Origin: Monarcha castaneiventris obscurior
Lineage: Eukaryota > Chordata > Aves > Passeriformes > Monarchidae
Assembly (NCBI GenBank): GCA_026261815.1
Contig: JAMPIT010000894.1
Span: forward strand, 51,185,147 to 51,249,146
Reading direction: 5' to 3'
DNA: 64,000 nucleotides
In this document: positions 12,691 through 25,000 of the stretch, piece by piece
How the letters are laid out: every line of letters begins with the position of its first letter
How positions within the stretch are numbered: position 1 is the stretch's first letter
Position numbers and translations under genes: made by a program
Notes under the pieces: model-generated
What the model was told of the DNA's origin: nothing
Databases searched by the model: none
What the model saw: the letters and a program-made list of their open reading frames with translations, nothing else

Positions 12691-13300
12691 ATTAAGAGCA
12701 AAATTCTGACAGCATTTATGTGAGAGGTCAGAAAGTAAATACATACATTCTGTCCTTCAGCAACACATCCAGCCCATCAGAAGTTTTTCCACACTAACCC
12801 TTGAAGAACTCAAGATCCTGTGTCATTCTGCATTATAAGAGGCTTATATAGACATGAATTAATTACAATAGTAAGAGCCAACTCAAAATTAAGCTGGGTG
12901 TCACAAATCTAAGAAACCATAAAACCAGGAGCAAAAATAATGAAGAGCCCTTCAAACGATGCAGTAAAATGGGTTGTATTAGCATGGGATCATATACACA
13001 GATCTATGGACCACACTCCTAGAATGCAAAATTAAAACTGGGAGGGAGAGGTGGGAAAAGGCACTACCTGTGGCATTCATTCATGGCAACTGCTCTGGAA
13101 GAACCAATGATCAGAGAAAGTGCTGCTGAACAGTTTATGCCTTACATTTCAAGTACAATCTGAAGCATAAATCCAGTTTCAGTCACAGAAGGGTTTTATT
13201 TTTATTGCATGTTTCTTCCTCTCTTTTCTCTCTGCTTTCTGCAGACAGAGGACCTCATTTTAAATGAGTCTCTGTCTTTGAAAATATTCCTTTTAATACA
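12691..13300. other. Non-coding stretch, nothing recognised
   Basis: No open frame of note, mobile element or tandem repeat was recognised between the candidate regulatory block and the next CR1 copy. Confidence 0.55.
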
Positions 13301-13427
13301 TCATAGAACACTTTGTTTTGGAAGGAACCTTAAAGATCATCTAGTTCCAATGCCCTGGGTTTGAGTAAGGTTACCTTCCACTAGATCAGGTTGCCCAAAA
13401 CTTCATCCAACTGGTACTTGAATATAT
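13301..13427 (-). mobile_element. CR1 LINE 3' fragment
   Basis: 'tcatagaaca' followed by 'ttttggaaggaaccttaaa', 'gatcatctagttccaatgcc', 'accttccactagatcaggtt', and 'gcccaaaacttcatccaact' follows the CR1 3' end in reverse complement in the right order. The copy is 5'-truncated after about 125 bases and is moderately diverged. Confidence 0.88.
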
Positions 13428-13640
13428 GCACATATAAAAAAATGCCTTTTTTTTTAATGGCATCTATTTAAATATTTTCTTTCATTCACCTACATTTTCA
13501 TAATTGTAAAAAATTATGTCATTATATATTCATTATAAATTTCTATTACATTAAATATTTTAAAAATATAAACTATAATATATATGGAGGCTTGAAGAGT
13601 GTCTGTATATATATGTATACACACACATACATCTCATGTA
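13428..13640. repeat. AT-rich low-complexity DNA with TA/CA microsatellite
   Basis: After the CR1 fragment comes a nearly pure A/T stretch (about 13435-13585), then alternating TA and CA dinucleotides at about 13605-13632. It may mark a simple-sequence expansion next to the LINE insertion. Confidence 0.7.
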
Positions 13641-15198
13641 GTTTTTCATGCAAACTGAAGTTTTTGCTATTTTTTTCTTCTGGATATTTCTCATTTTAGC
13701 CTTGTTTTACACATCTGTACCTTGTAAATATCCAGGGGGATGGAGAGGGAGAAACACATAAAAATCTACCTCAGTCAAATAGGCCATCCTAAAAATTATA
13801 GGCAAGGAACATTATTGTGTAGATTCTTCAGGGTGGAAGGAAAAAAAACAAAGAAATCTGAAGCCAGTACCATTCCTCTGCACACAGAGTTCAGTTCTTT
13901 AATCCATTTCCTTGAACATAAAGACAAAATTGTTTATGATCACCACAAGGCAAAATCCTGCTTTAAAAGCAAAATGTATTGGACTGCTCCTTCCATATCT
14001 TTATTTTAGATAGTGGCTTATGTGAAACACACTAAGTAGAATACATGCAATGCACCTAGAATTCTGATGGCAACCGGGGAAAACCACAGACACATTTATC
14101 TAGGTAATCCAGCTTTCTCCAAGATTAGGAATGGAGATCCAATAATCACATGAACTACAGTAAGTCCTTTTGCCAAGGCATGAGTTTTCTTACAATGTAT
14201 CTTTAGCAAACTTTCCCATTTAGATCCAAAATATCCAGAAAAAATGGAGTTTCCATCATCATGGACTACATTCTGAAAATATTTAAAATAAGGAGATAAA
14301 GAAGGGCATAACAGATTTGATGACTGCTTTTCATCCATTCCCCCTCAAAATTATTTTAGGCAGCAGGCCACTAGAACAGCCACTTTGCATCTTTTGGGTT
14401 TCTTTAATCTTATCAAAGTCTTCAAAATCTCGCCTTCTGAAAGGAGCACACCAATTTCTACAGCTGGCAGTGTTATGGCCTGATTAGTGGTCACATTTCT
14501 AGCAATTAGCATTTTAGAGGCAGTTTTGCTGGAAAAGAATTTACTTTTGAGGTCCAGGAACTGAATGATAAGTGTCAGGTCGGTGCACTCTGGAGCCGTA
14601 TTTTACCTTTTACGCGGTGCAGAATAATCACCATGTAAAAATGTTTATTGGTTCTCAGAGCAGCAGTAACGCAAGCTGCTACCATGTCGTTCTGAGGGGT
14701 ACAACTCCTTGCTTTTTACACTTCCCTTGCTTTCTGACAGCACAGGGCTTTCCTATTCCCTTAACCCAAAGAGCAGTCACCTGCACCGACACCAGGCTTG
14801 ATTCAAACATGCACAATAGGGGCAACCCTGTTCCTGGTCACAGCTTCTTGGGTTCAATGATATTTCTAGAGGAACAGACAGAAGAGGCGTTCAGCACCTG
14901 GTTTGCAGACCAGCTCTCTTCACTGCGGGTTGCTCTCAGCCATGGCAGTGCCTGCACCTGTGGCCCGTGCATGGCACGAGGGCTTTCCCTTCCAAGATGC
15001 CCAGCTGCCATCCGGCTGAACATCAACTTCCCTCCAGCCCCTCCTTTTTCTACCCCGCATCCCCAAGACTAGACACAAAGCAGCAATCAAGGGCATGCCA
15101 GCTGTAACTTCAGCACCTCACAACCATGGTTCTGAGGGCCCCCAGCTTCCCTGTGATGGGAGCCCCTAGCTGGGGCTGGCTCCCCAGAGCATCCCCAA
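13641..15198. other. Non-coding stretch with the window's longest open frame (not called as a gene)
   Basis: A 166-codon open frame runs at 14572-15072 on the plus strand. The translation shows no signal peptide, domain or repeat that I recognise. It lies in a locally GC-richer patch next to a CR1 copy, where stops are rarer by chance. I regard it as non-coding. Confidence 0.5.
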
Positions 15199-15685
15199 AC
15201 ATAGAACAGCTGTCCCCATAGAAGGGACATTAAAGATCAGCTCGTTCCAGCCCCTCGCCATAGGCAGGGACACCTTCCACTAGACCAGGTTGCTCAGAGC
15301 CCCTTCCAACGTGGTCTCGATCACTTCCAGGGATAGAGCACTCACAACTCTGGGCAACCTCTTCCAGTGCCTCACCACCCTCCCAGTAAAGAATTTTTTC
15401 TCATTATTTAATCTAACTTTGTTCTCAGTTTAAAACCATCATCCTTTCTCCTATTACTGTGTGCCTTTGCAGAAAGTCCCTCTCCAGCTCTCTTTTAGGA
15501 CCCCTTCCAGTACTGGAAGGCTGCTCTAAGGCTCCCCAGAGCCTTCTCTTCTCCAGGCTGAACAGTCCCAATTGTCCCAGCCTCTCCTAATAGGAAACGT
15601 GTTCCATCCCTCTAATAGTCTTCATGGTCCTCCTCTGGATTCACTCCAGCAAGTCTGTATCCTTCCTGTGCTGGGGACCCCAGTG
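15199..15685 (-). mobile_element. CR1 LINE 3' fragment, about 490 bp
   Basis: This is the longest CR1 copy here. It begins near a 'catagaa' tail motif and continues through 'gccataggcagggacacctt', 'ccactagaccaggttgctca', and 'tccagggatagagcactcac'. It then reads 'tctccaggctgaacagtccc', 'cagcctctcctaatagg', and ends after 'ctggggaccccagtgtg'. The match is continuous with the CR1 3' UTR and distal ORF2 region in reverse complement. It is 5'-truncated, as is usual, and has no intact frame. Confidence 0.95.
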
Positions 15686-17770
15686 TGTTATTAGAGGTCA
15701 GAGGTTTGTGTTGACAATAAATTAACTGAAATGAAATTGCCCTGCTTTGGTCTCGTTTACCCCTAACACCATAGCCAGGATTTCATCTTGCCTCCATGTA
15801 GAGAGATCAGAAATAAAAGGGCTGTTCTTTTCAACCAGCCACTGTGTAGGGCACAAGGGAAAATAGGAGATATTTGCATATTAGATTGTACAAACGTAGA
15901 AGAGTAGACTGTGCTGCTCAGAAGAAATACCTACAGATTATCACAATTTTCTGTTATTAGTTAACATGACTCTTCCAAGTGTAATGAAACTGGAGCTAAG
16001 ATTCATTATTTCCCCAACAAACATGCAAAAATTCCAAAAGGATCTTAACCTTAAAAGAGATAAAGGAAAGTCCGTTCCCTACTGAGGCATAGAGAAAAAT
16101 GATTAAGTGACTTACACTAAGTTAAACATGATGCAAGTACAAATTGAAAAAAAGTATTCCAGTGTTCAATGATGTAAACAAGTACATAGAGAAGATAACA
16201 CTGTATTTAACCACTTCAAAGGCAAAAGAATAGAGACCTACACTAATAATTCAACTGCAAGGAAATATGACAATATTTGCACATCTGTGTACAAACCATT
16301 ACCTGTAATGAAAGGATTTCGTCTTAATAGCCATTCCTGTTACTCAGACAGGAAGTCTAAAAGACATCTTTATTTACATTGATATTCCTCAAAAAGAAAA
16401 AAAAAATCTGACATTTTAACAGAGAAGAGCAAAACAATATTATTAATTCAGGTCATAGCCCACACTAGCCAAGGCTGTATTGGACTAGCATCAGAAGGCA
16501 TTACATGGCAAACAGTGGTGGCATTTTCACAATATTTGCCAGTGGTGATTAAGTTTGTCATTTTACAGAGTTAATATCAAATTGCTCTTTTTTGGTCATA
16601 ACTCTGACAACGTTAAGACCAGCTTTAGACCAGGACAGATAAACACACATTTATCTAAAAGTTAGCTATTCTTGGCCTTCTGTTATTGTGTTCTCTTTAG
16701 TCCTTAAACCACTTCTCTATTTGAATTACTAATAAACTTACTACTTCTTTCAATAAACTTCAACATAATTTTTTCACCTTTCTATAACATACTGGGGAAA
16801 AGAAAAACAAGGACGTCAGAGATCTACAGAAAAGTTAAAAGGGAAGAAAGTAGGCAAGAGAGATCAATTAGTGCCTGCTAATAAGATAACAGAATGCAAG
16901 AGCAGGAGATCAAATTGGGCAACAAGCACACAAGATGAGCCAACACACAAAAGAAAATGTAAAATACATGTGGTTGAGCTATGTATTTTCAAGGATCCCA
17001 GCTCTCTTCATGCTCATTGCAAGTTCTACCTTCAAGCCTGCCTTTTCAAGATAGACACAGCAAATCCAGTACACAACCTTCCTGAAAGCTGGAAAAAAGT
17101 CAGAGTATGTTGTGAAATTACCTATATGCTAAAAAACAACATTGAGCCTACAGCAAAATTTGAGTATAGTTTCTATTTCTTGCTTTTTTCCTTTAATTAA
17201 CGCCAATTAACACTTCCAGACAGCCTGTCAGTAAACTATGCTGCCTAGTCATTATAATTCTACACAGAGAACAAGTAATAAAGCAGCAGTGAGCTTTCTT
17301 CTGTTTGTAAGGAGAAAATACTTCATTTATAATTTTGAACCACTGCCAAAGAGTATCCAATCACCAGACATTTTCTTCTTCCTCTGTCCTTTGCACAAAA
17401 AATGTGGAGGAGCCAAAAAGCTGTAACAATATCACAGATAGGGAATCCTCAGCAGGGCTAGAGGTAAAACTGCTCTGCAGGGTTGTTCCCATATCCAGTG
17501 TCTCAGGGGTGGGTGTAACACAAGCAGAGCACTTCCAGAAACTCCAAGAAAATCTAAAGGCTCAGGGGGACTTTCCAGCCTGCTCACATTACTTTGGCAC
17601 CAGAGATCAAATTGGGTGTGGGAGCAGAAAGTGCAAATCCTACTTCAAGTAAACAAGCTGCACTCAGTCTGTGCACTGAGCACTCCTGAGTCTCTGGCTG
17701 CCCAGCTATGGAAGGCCAAGCAAAAAAATTTTGGGTGGTATTAGCTGATAGAATGGCAGCTTTTGTTAGG
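15686..17770. other. Non-coding stretch, no gene seen
   Basis: AT-rich unique-looking DNA with open frames at 16871-17200 and 17335-17652 that have no protein-like features I recognise. The sub-region 17440-17770 is somewhat GC-richer and may hold an old, unrecognised repeat adjoining the CR1 copy. Confidence 0.5.
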
Positions 17771-18100
17771 GTCACAGAATCTCCTGGGTTGGAAGGGACC
17801 CCAAGGATTATCAAAGTCCAATTCTTGGCCCTCCACAGGGCAATCCCCAAGAGTCACACCACGTGCCAAGAGTATTGTCCAAATTTTTCTTGAATTCTGG
17901 CAGGTTTGGTTCTGGGACCTGTGGAGTCTGTTCCAGCACCCAACCACCCTCTAGGTGAAGAACCTTTTGCTGATATCCAGCCTAAACCTCCCCTGACACA
18001 ACTTCAAGCCATTCCCTTGCACCCTGCCAGTGGTCACCAGAGAGATCATTGCCTGTCCCTCCTCTTCCCCTCATTAGGTAGCTGTAGACCATGATGAGGT
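17771..18100 (-). mobile_element. CR1 LINE 3' fragment
   Basis: 'gtcacagaatctcctgggtt', 'ggaagggaccccaaggatta', 'caagagtcacaccacgtgcc' and 'gtgaagaaccttttgctgat' match, in order, a bird CR1 subfamily distinct from the one at 15199, in reverse complement. The copy runs about 330 bases and abuts a second CR1 3' end at its 5' side. Several overlapping open frames across it on both strands are by-products of the element. Confidence 0.92.
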
Positions 18101-18101
18101 C

Positions 18102-18175
18102 CACAGAATCATTGAATATGATGAATTGGAAGGGACCATCGGGATCATCAAGTCCAACTTTTGGCCCTGCACAGG
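18102..18175 (-). mobile_element. Second CR1 LINE 3' fragment, head-to-tail with the previous one
   Basis: 'cacagaatcattgaa', 'gaattggaagggaccatcgg' and 'gatcatcaagtccaactttt' form a new CR1 3' terminus in the same orientation as the preceding copy. It is about 75 bases long. Two 3' ends in tandem imply two insertion events or a tandem rearrangement. Confidence 0.85.
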
Positions 18176-21080
18176 TCAGCTTTCTTCAGAAGTTTTTGAG
18201 TTTGGGGTGTTTTTTTGTTGATGTTGTTCCTGGTTTTGTTTTTTTAATCTTCCCCCTACTCAATTTACAGGTTGAAATTTTAGTATGGAAGAGCCAAGGA
18301 GGAGATCACAGGCAAAATAATAAGAAATATAAGGAGAGGAGTACTGTTGGTAGGAAATAAAGTTTGGATGTTGAGTGTGTGAACGACTATGCCACACCTG
18401 AAAATATTGTAGCTCAGGAGGAACCTGTGCAGTTTCAATTAAAAATGACTGTGTGTCACAGGACTTTTAATTACTAAACCCCCAAACTGGGCAAGGCATA
18501 CAAGTCACAGCCTGTGTCTTCTTTTGCACTGGTAAGTCCCAGATTGCAGCAAATTACAGGAGTCCAGCTACTTCACATCTATCAGCTGATATTCAGTAAC
18601 CCATTATGCAAGGAGCTGGCACACAAGTTCTAAGTACAGGATGAACAGCTACACAGTCTGTTCCAGGATGGCTGCATTGTTTGTTCTCATGATTTTCTAA
18701 AAATTGATACTGAAAGAAAAGAAAAATTATCTTTTAAACTGTACAAGTCTCCTTGCAGAACAGGGCTAGTGTTTTGATAAATATTTCCCATTATTATCAT
18801 GAGGTTGTAACAGTTTGTTATGGCACAAGTAGAGACACATACATCAGAATTAGCTGGAAGGAAAGGTTCCAGCGCCAAGATTTTGCTATTAGAAGCCAAA
18901 TTCAATGAATTTCTAATCATTAGGGTTAGGAGCGCTCAGATTCCAGACTTTATTTTTCCTCCCCATAGAAAAAATATAATAGAAAAAAACCCCATAATTT
19001 TAGGCTAAGCTTTGCAGTTATTTATGACTATGCCACTGAACTTTGTTTCCCTGCAAGTCAAACAGAGACGCATTAGACTCACATTTGGAAAGTAGTCTCT
19101 TCACTCATTTCCAATGCAAGTCTCTGCACTATTAGCCCTCCAGACATGTGAGACTGGTAAGAATAAAGAAGTGTAAAAGTTCTCCATGGACTTCCATTTC
19201 CAGAAATTTGGCATTGACCGTTTCAGTTGCAAATGCACCAAAACTTGGAAGTCACGCTTCTGATCCACTGTCCTGAAAATTTCAGTCTTCCAACCTGTTT
19301 CTGTTGTTACCTGTGATATGCGGGCTGTGGAGCAGCCCATCTCCCGTTTGCAAGAGCAGCTAAGAAAAATCAAAATCTCTCCAGAGAGCTCATTTTACTG
19401 TTTCAATACCAACATTTTTCCATCTACCGCTTCTACAGATAGTTCCATGATCAAGAGTTTCCTTCATCTCCATTTTCCATGATCAGCCTCAGAAAACTCT
19501 GCCAATCTTGAAACACCCATCTCCCAATATTTCCGATGTAACCTAAGGCAATAATTGGCCTCAGCAAGAAAACAGACACATTCCTAACCCCTCAGGGTGA
19601 CAGAGTGTACATTCCACCTGCAAATGTGGCTTTCATTATTTTCAGTGTGCCAAAGTTTAGAGATGCTAACAACAATCCAGCGTTTACATCAGCTGGATCC
19701 AGGGAACTGCCTGTGCCAATTACACTTCCATTATACCAGGAGATATCTGAGGGTCAGGCATGTCAAATACCTTGCTAGGTATTGCCAATGCCTGCCCACT
19801 GATGTGCCAGTGCCTTGGCATCCAATGGGAAGGATCTGCCACCTGAGCGGTCAGGCACAGTCTGCCCCAAAAGCAGGAGAGAATACACACATTTATGTTT
19901 AGATTTACATTATCTGGACGAGACTCAGAGCAGAGGTTTCAAGGAAATAGCCCATGACCTCTCTCAGTCAGTGCTCAGGTGAAAGAACAGGATCCTGAAG
20001 CCACATATCATCTATACTCATTACCACAACTTGAATGTCACATACGTAATTTGAAGCTCATGTGCATGGCCCAGCTTTCCTATCTACTGTCAGTACAGAC
20101 CTCAGCTAGAAAACTGTCCCCAAAAGCACAATCAGCACTCGTACAGCAGACCCAAAACCTGGAATATATTTATTTATTTAAAGACAGAGTGACCAGCAAC
20201 ATGTACATGCAAGGAAAACGGTGACATCTTTAAATCGAAGGAAAAAAATTTAAATTACTGCAGTGTTACACGTAAATCAGTTCTGAGACCCAGCCACCTA
20301 AATGTCCATTAAGATATCAAAAAGTAGATTCTTCTTTTAATTTAATAGTCTTCTAAAAGAGAACCCAAGAAAATGTTAGGCATTACTCATGGTAGAACTA
20401 CAGGACAGAGCTTTCGACTCATGACTCATCCAATAAAAGGGAAAGCAGTTCATAAGCAAATTCTGAAAAGCTTCAAAGCACAAGATGAATTTACCTTTAG
20501 AAAAAAGCATTTCAGTAAGATAGGGTGGAAAAAGAAATCAGTTACAGGAAACATAGGGCAGTGCTTACATCCAGGGAATAAAAATACAGAAATCACCCTG
20601 CTTTTCACAACAAGGTTTCTCACCATCCTCTCACAGATACACAGAAACTTATTTAACCTCTCTCCATATTCTGAAGTGATAATGTTCCAAATTCCTCTAC
20701 TCTCTTTAGTGCAATGACAGATTATGTCTGCAAAGGTGGGGGTGCCTTTTTACAGCCCTTGAACCTCATTTTGATTTTAAAGCATCAGCCCAAATCTAAT
20801 TCCAGGAATCTAAGACCTCATACATGTGAGAGTGAAATGCATAAGGCACAAAAATAGACTTTAGTAAAAATGTGAAATGGTTGAATCCTGACAGGAGGTG
20901 ACTAAGAGGGGAATCCAGTAGGGAGTAAACATGGAGAAATAAATCAGGAAGCTCAACATCCTAAAGCCCCTAAAAAATTAGAAGAAGAAAACAGCAAAGT
21001 CAAAATTCAGATGGGCAATGCTTCTTTGTAGTACATGTATAACTTGCTCCCACAAAGTCACTGGCTCAGAAACTCACATA
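18176..21080. other. Non-coding stretch, no gene seen
   Basis: Begins with a T/G-rich patch (18190-18250) and continues as unique-looking AT-rich sequence. Open frames of 60-115 codons occur on both strands without recognisable domains or paired splice signals that I would trust. Confidence 0.55.
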
Positions 21081-21113
21081 GCCACAGAATCATTGAGGTT
21101 GAAAGGACCTCAG
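21081..21113 (-). mobile_element. Minimal CR1-like 3'-end remnant
   Basis: 'gccacagaatcattgaggtt' followed by 'gaaaggacct' resembles the reverse complement of the last 30 or so bases of CR1, which in birds commonly reads cacagaatcattgaggttgg. The match then stops. Being so short, it could be coincidental. Confidence 0.55.
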
Positions 21114-21689
21114 CTTCAAAAGGGAAATTCCTATGGATAATACAAACTACCAAAGTTAAAATTATTTATAATAATTTTTAAATTGTTGTACCTCAAGACA
21201 ATTGCTGCTTGTACTACATCTTCCTCTTAGGATGTCCTTGAAAGTTTGGCTTCTGGTTGAAATTTTGAAGACCAACCTTTTTCAGGATAACAGAAAACTG
21301 AATGGAAGAAGTAGATGGGGTCAGAAGGAGTCAATGAGAGGAACAAATGCATTAAAGTTCCCAACAGCCCTGCCACTGACTTCAGCAGTAAAAGAAGCCA
21401 AAAACTTATTGTACATTTAGGAGTTAAGATTGACTGGGACCTTTCTAAAATTACAGATACAAAATACCAGCTTCTGCAAATAATTATCAGGTCACATACC
21501 CATAAAAGTCAAGAAAATATATTTTATTACCTGCTCATCTTACTTATTCACAGAGTAGAGCCAATATTAGTCAGCACAAGTAGCTGCTTGCAAGCAGGAA
21601 GGCTTCAATCATTAAGGAAGGGATGTAATTAAAACGAGGGAAATCCAAAACACAGTTGTATCTACCAATCATGTCATCTAAATTGTACT
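21114..21689. other. Non-coding stretch, nothing recognised
   Basis: AT-rich sequence. Overlapping open frames at 21202-21420 and 21315-21632 lack recognisable protein features. Confidence 0.5.
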
Positions 21690-22010
21690 ATTTTATTCAT
21701 TAAAAATAAAGCTTTGAAACAAAGATGCCATATTTTATGCAAGTTCTTGATTATCTTTCTTCCGAGGGAGCATGTAATTTACAAGAAAGAGGACTTAAAG
21801 CTTTAAGTGCCTCTGACTTAATTCAGCATTGCTGTATTGATGGTCCCATTTAGATGATTCCATTTTAGGCCCCTCTAACGCATTAAAGGCATGACTTACT
21901 CACATCCATTTGGCTAATGATCCCCTACTGCTCTAAAGTAAATGACAGCTATTTACAGTAAATTATTCAATTAGATAGAGGGAAGTGCGGTATTCATTTT
22001 ATATTGTTTG
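21690..22010. other. Candidate conserved non-coding element
   Basis: Repeat-free block with a perfect 16-bp palindrome ACTTAAAGCTTTAAGT at 21793-21808. It overlaps TTAAGTG at 21803-21809, an NKX2-family consensus (TYAAGTG). Homeodomain-type cores such as ggctaatgatcc and tcaattagat and many short non-repetitive words follow. The texture resembles vertebrate developmental enhancers. Function and conservation are inference. Confidence 0.35.
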
Positions 22011-25000
22011 ACATGGCAAAACAGAAGTGTGCAAGAAGGCAGGTAGGGCATTTTAATCTTCCAGAATCAATTGTTTAATCCACAGCAGGAGAATAACTAC
22101 ACTCCACAATATTTGTCAGCATCAGATTTTTATTGTAAACATTCTAAGAGAGACCGAAGAGTTGCAACTCCAGTTAATGTAATTCTGTCCACTTCAAAAG
22201 TAAGTCATCATACTATGCAAGGAATACCAGCATCTTATAGGACTGTTTTATTTTAGGCACAATTTCAAGGAGTACATAAAGTGACCACATGCGAGTAGGA
22301 GACCAAATTTCCATTTAAATAAAAAAAATAGGCATGAGCAATCCTGAATCCCATTTATCTGTAATGGGATTTACACTACTAAGTGACTACCTCACTCTCC
22401 AAAACAAGGACTCAGTGTCCCAACACATTTGGAGAGTGGGGTATTTTTAATTTATGAAATCCCAGGACAGGACAGCTCATCTACTCTCACAAATTAAGAG
22501 GGGGATTCAGAAGGATAATCAAATAAAGAACAAGTTGGGGTTTAAGACAGAGCCCAGAAAAGGGGGAATGATTGCACTGCAATAACTCAGAACTATAATT
22601 TGATGATTTTTTCACACATTCATCTATTCTTTTCCAGGAGTTGAAGGGGGTGTGGGAGTACACACACATTACAATCACCACTGTACACACACTTGTCTGA
22701 CCACTACACCTGGAGAAAAAAAAAAAAAGTCGTGACTTTGCTGTCCCCTGTCAAACCTTTGCCTTATAAAAGAGAAAATAAAGGAGTGGTTCTCATTGTT
22801 ATAGGAGGAACATGAAGTCCAAGGTGCAGGACAGGCCACCATGTGTGCCGAGCCTGCCAGTGACCATGTTTGTGCAGCTCCCAGGCCTCCCAGCATTTAT
22901 CAGAGGCAAAGAAGGAAGAGCCAATTTGTCTAAGCCCTCCTGGCTAGCCCTAATTTTGGAGAATTTCTCTTATCCGCAAGCCCAGAATGCCTCAGAACAA
23001 GTGCCGAGCACCCCAAATAGAAGAACATTTTCCTCTGGCTAACCTGCCAACACATTTAATTTTCTACAGGCAGAGGGCCAAGTTCAGCAAGCACAGCTCC
23101 TGCTAAGCTTAATGGGAGCTGCAGCTGCCTGTGCCAGCCAGTGAAGGTTTGCTGGGGGACTGCAAGGAGCACGCTACAGAAAACACAACTGCTGCCAGTA
23201 TCTCTACTCAGAGGCTGCATTTCAATGGACTACTCTTTATTTTTTTTTTTTTTCCCCCCCTGATTTTATTCAATTCTTCTAAAGCTGCTGGCACAATGAA
23301 ACCCTTCCTAGTCTTAGCATGTATTCACTTACTTCCATGAGCAAGGAATCCAGGCTGGCTGCTTGCAGTGATGAATTTAGTCCAGAGACCAGCTTACCAC
23401 AGCTAGGCTGTTATAAATTTAACAGTCATTTGGTGCCTTATAGACAACAGTGCTGGCCAGATTATTCGAAAAGCCTCCTACACACAGCTCCTGAATTCCT
23501 AGGAAAGGTCTGCATTTCAATGGCTCCCCATCCTATTTTCTGCAACTCAATTCTTATTGCTTATTTTCCTACCTTCATCCTCTTATGAATTATTACCTTT
23601 TAATTTCTAGCTCTACAAGAACCAAACACATGAAGAAATTTTAGTCAAGGTTCTCAGTGGCTCTAAGCTAGGCAAAGATCGCTCCATTACTATTATCAGA
23701 AAATCCCCTCCCCTTTAAATACTCTTCTGATGCTATAGCAATACAAGTAACAGTAATAACAGTTGTAGACCTTAATAAGCAACACTCTGGTCTTTCAGTC
23801 CCTGGTGGCTACCTCTGCTCACCCTATACCTCTTTTTACAATGTGTTCCTTGTTCACCCTCCTGCTCTCACACTAAACATACTTATATCTGCTGACATTG
23901 CCCTTTGGTGCACAAGGAAGTGGCTTGGACTTAAATCCTTTAAACCTGTGATGACCCTCTGAAACATTCCACAGTTAATTTCCACTGAAAAATCACCTGC
24001 CTGAAAGGCACTGAAATGGACTGCAAGCCAATCCTTCATCTGGTAGTTAAGAAGAGTAAAAACACTTTGTGTGGCACTTGAAATCACACAGGAAGGCTAA
24101 GTTATCAAAAGGAAATCTAAAAAAAATCACAGATGACAAAATGCAAGGCCAACATGAACCATGAAATTTTTAATAATTTAATTCATCAAAATAGACTTCT
24201 CTACACCAAATAGAGAACATTTATATTTTTCTAGTTCCAAAATCCCCCCAGACAGCCAAACAGGAAAGTTCAGAGGAACTGAGACATTCAAGATGCATTG
24301 TCAGTAAAATTGCTACACATCAAAACAACACCAACCAGTATTGAAAACTGAATATTGAGTGTTCAAAATTTCTGCTCAGAATCTGAGCAGTTGCTCAGAA
24401 TAGGCTGCTTGAAGTAGCAAAAATTAGAAGACACTGAAGAGGAGGAGGCAGGGGGAGCCAATGCTGCAGCTGAGTTTTCCCTAAGCTGCTCTTCACAAAG
24501 AAATCTTCCCTTCCCCTGGGCCAGGCTGTAGTGGGAACACAGCTCCGTGGGCCACTGCCACCAGCAGTGATAACACGGCCAAGTTGGCCTGATAATGTGG
24601 CCGTGCTGCTGCCAAGAAAATCCAAGAGCAACGATTGGAAGGAATGATGTGGCCTCGGATGAGTCACTTGACATCATCTCCTCTCCGATGGTACAGGCAG
24701 GAATGCTGATGCTCACAGCTCCTCTCCTCATCCCCACTTAGTGCCCATCCCTGCAGGGGCCCTGCCCACACTGTGCACAGCCTTCTCCAGTGCAAGGACA
24801 TGAACTGCTACAAATGGACCTCATTTGCAAGTGTTGTTTACAAAGCACCCGAACACCCTTCACAAATAAGTGAAATTATACCAAAATACAGTGCACAATT
24901 TCACTCCACCTGAGGCAGGTGTGCTGCGTTTGCATCAACATCACAATTCACAGACATTAAGGGTCAGGCACACACATCAGCTGGAAAACAGCACCACGGT

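Noticed and set aside
14572..15072. 166-codon open frame, longest in the window
   Set aside because: Translation lacks any recognisable domain, coherent hydrophobic pattern or signal peptide. It sits in a GC-richer patch, another frame is open on the opposite strand, and it runs up to a CR1 copy. Chance is the simplest explanation.
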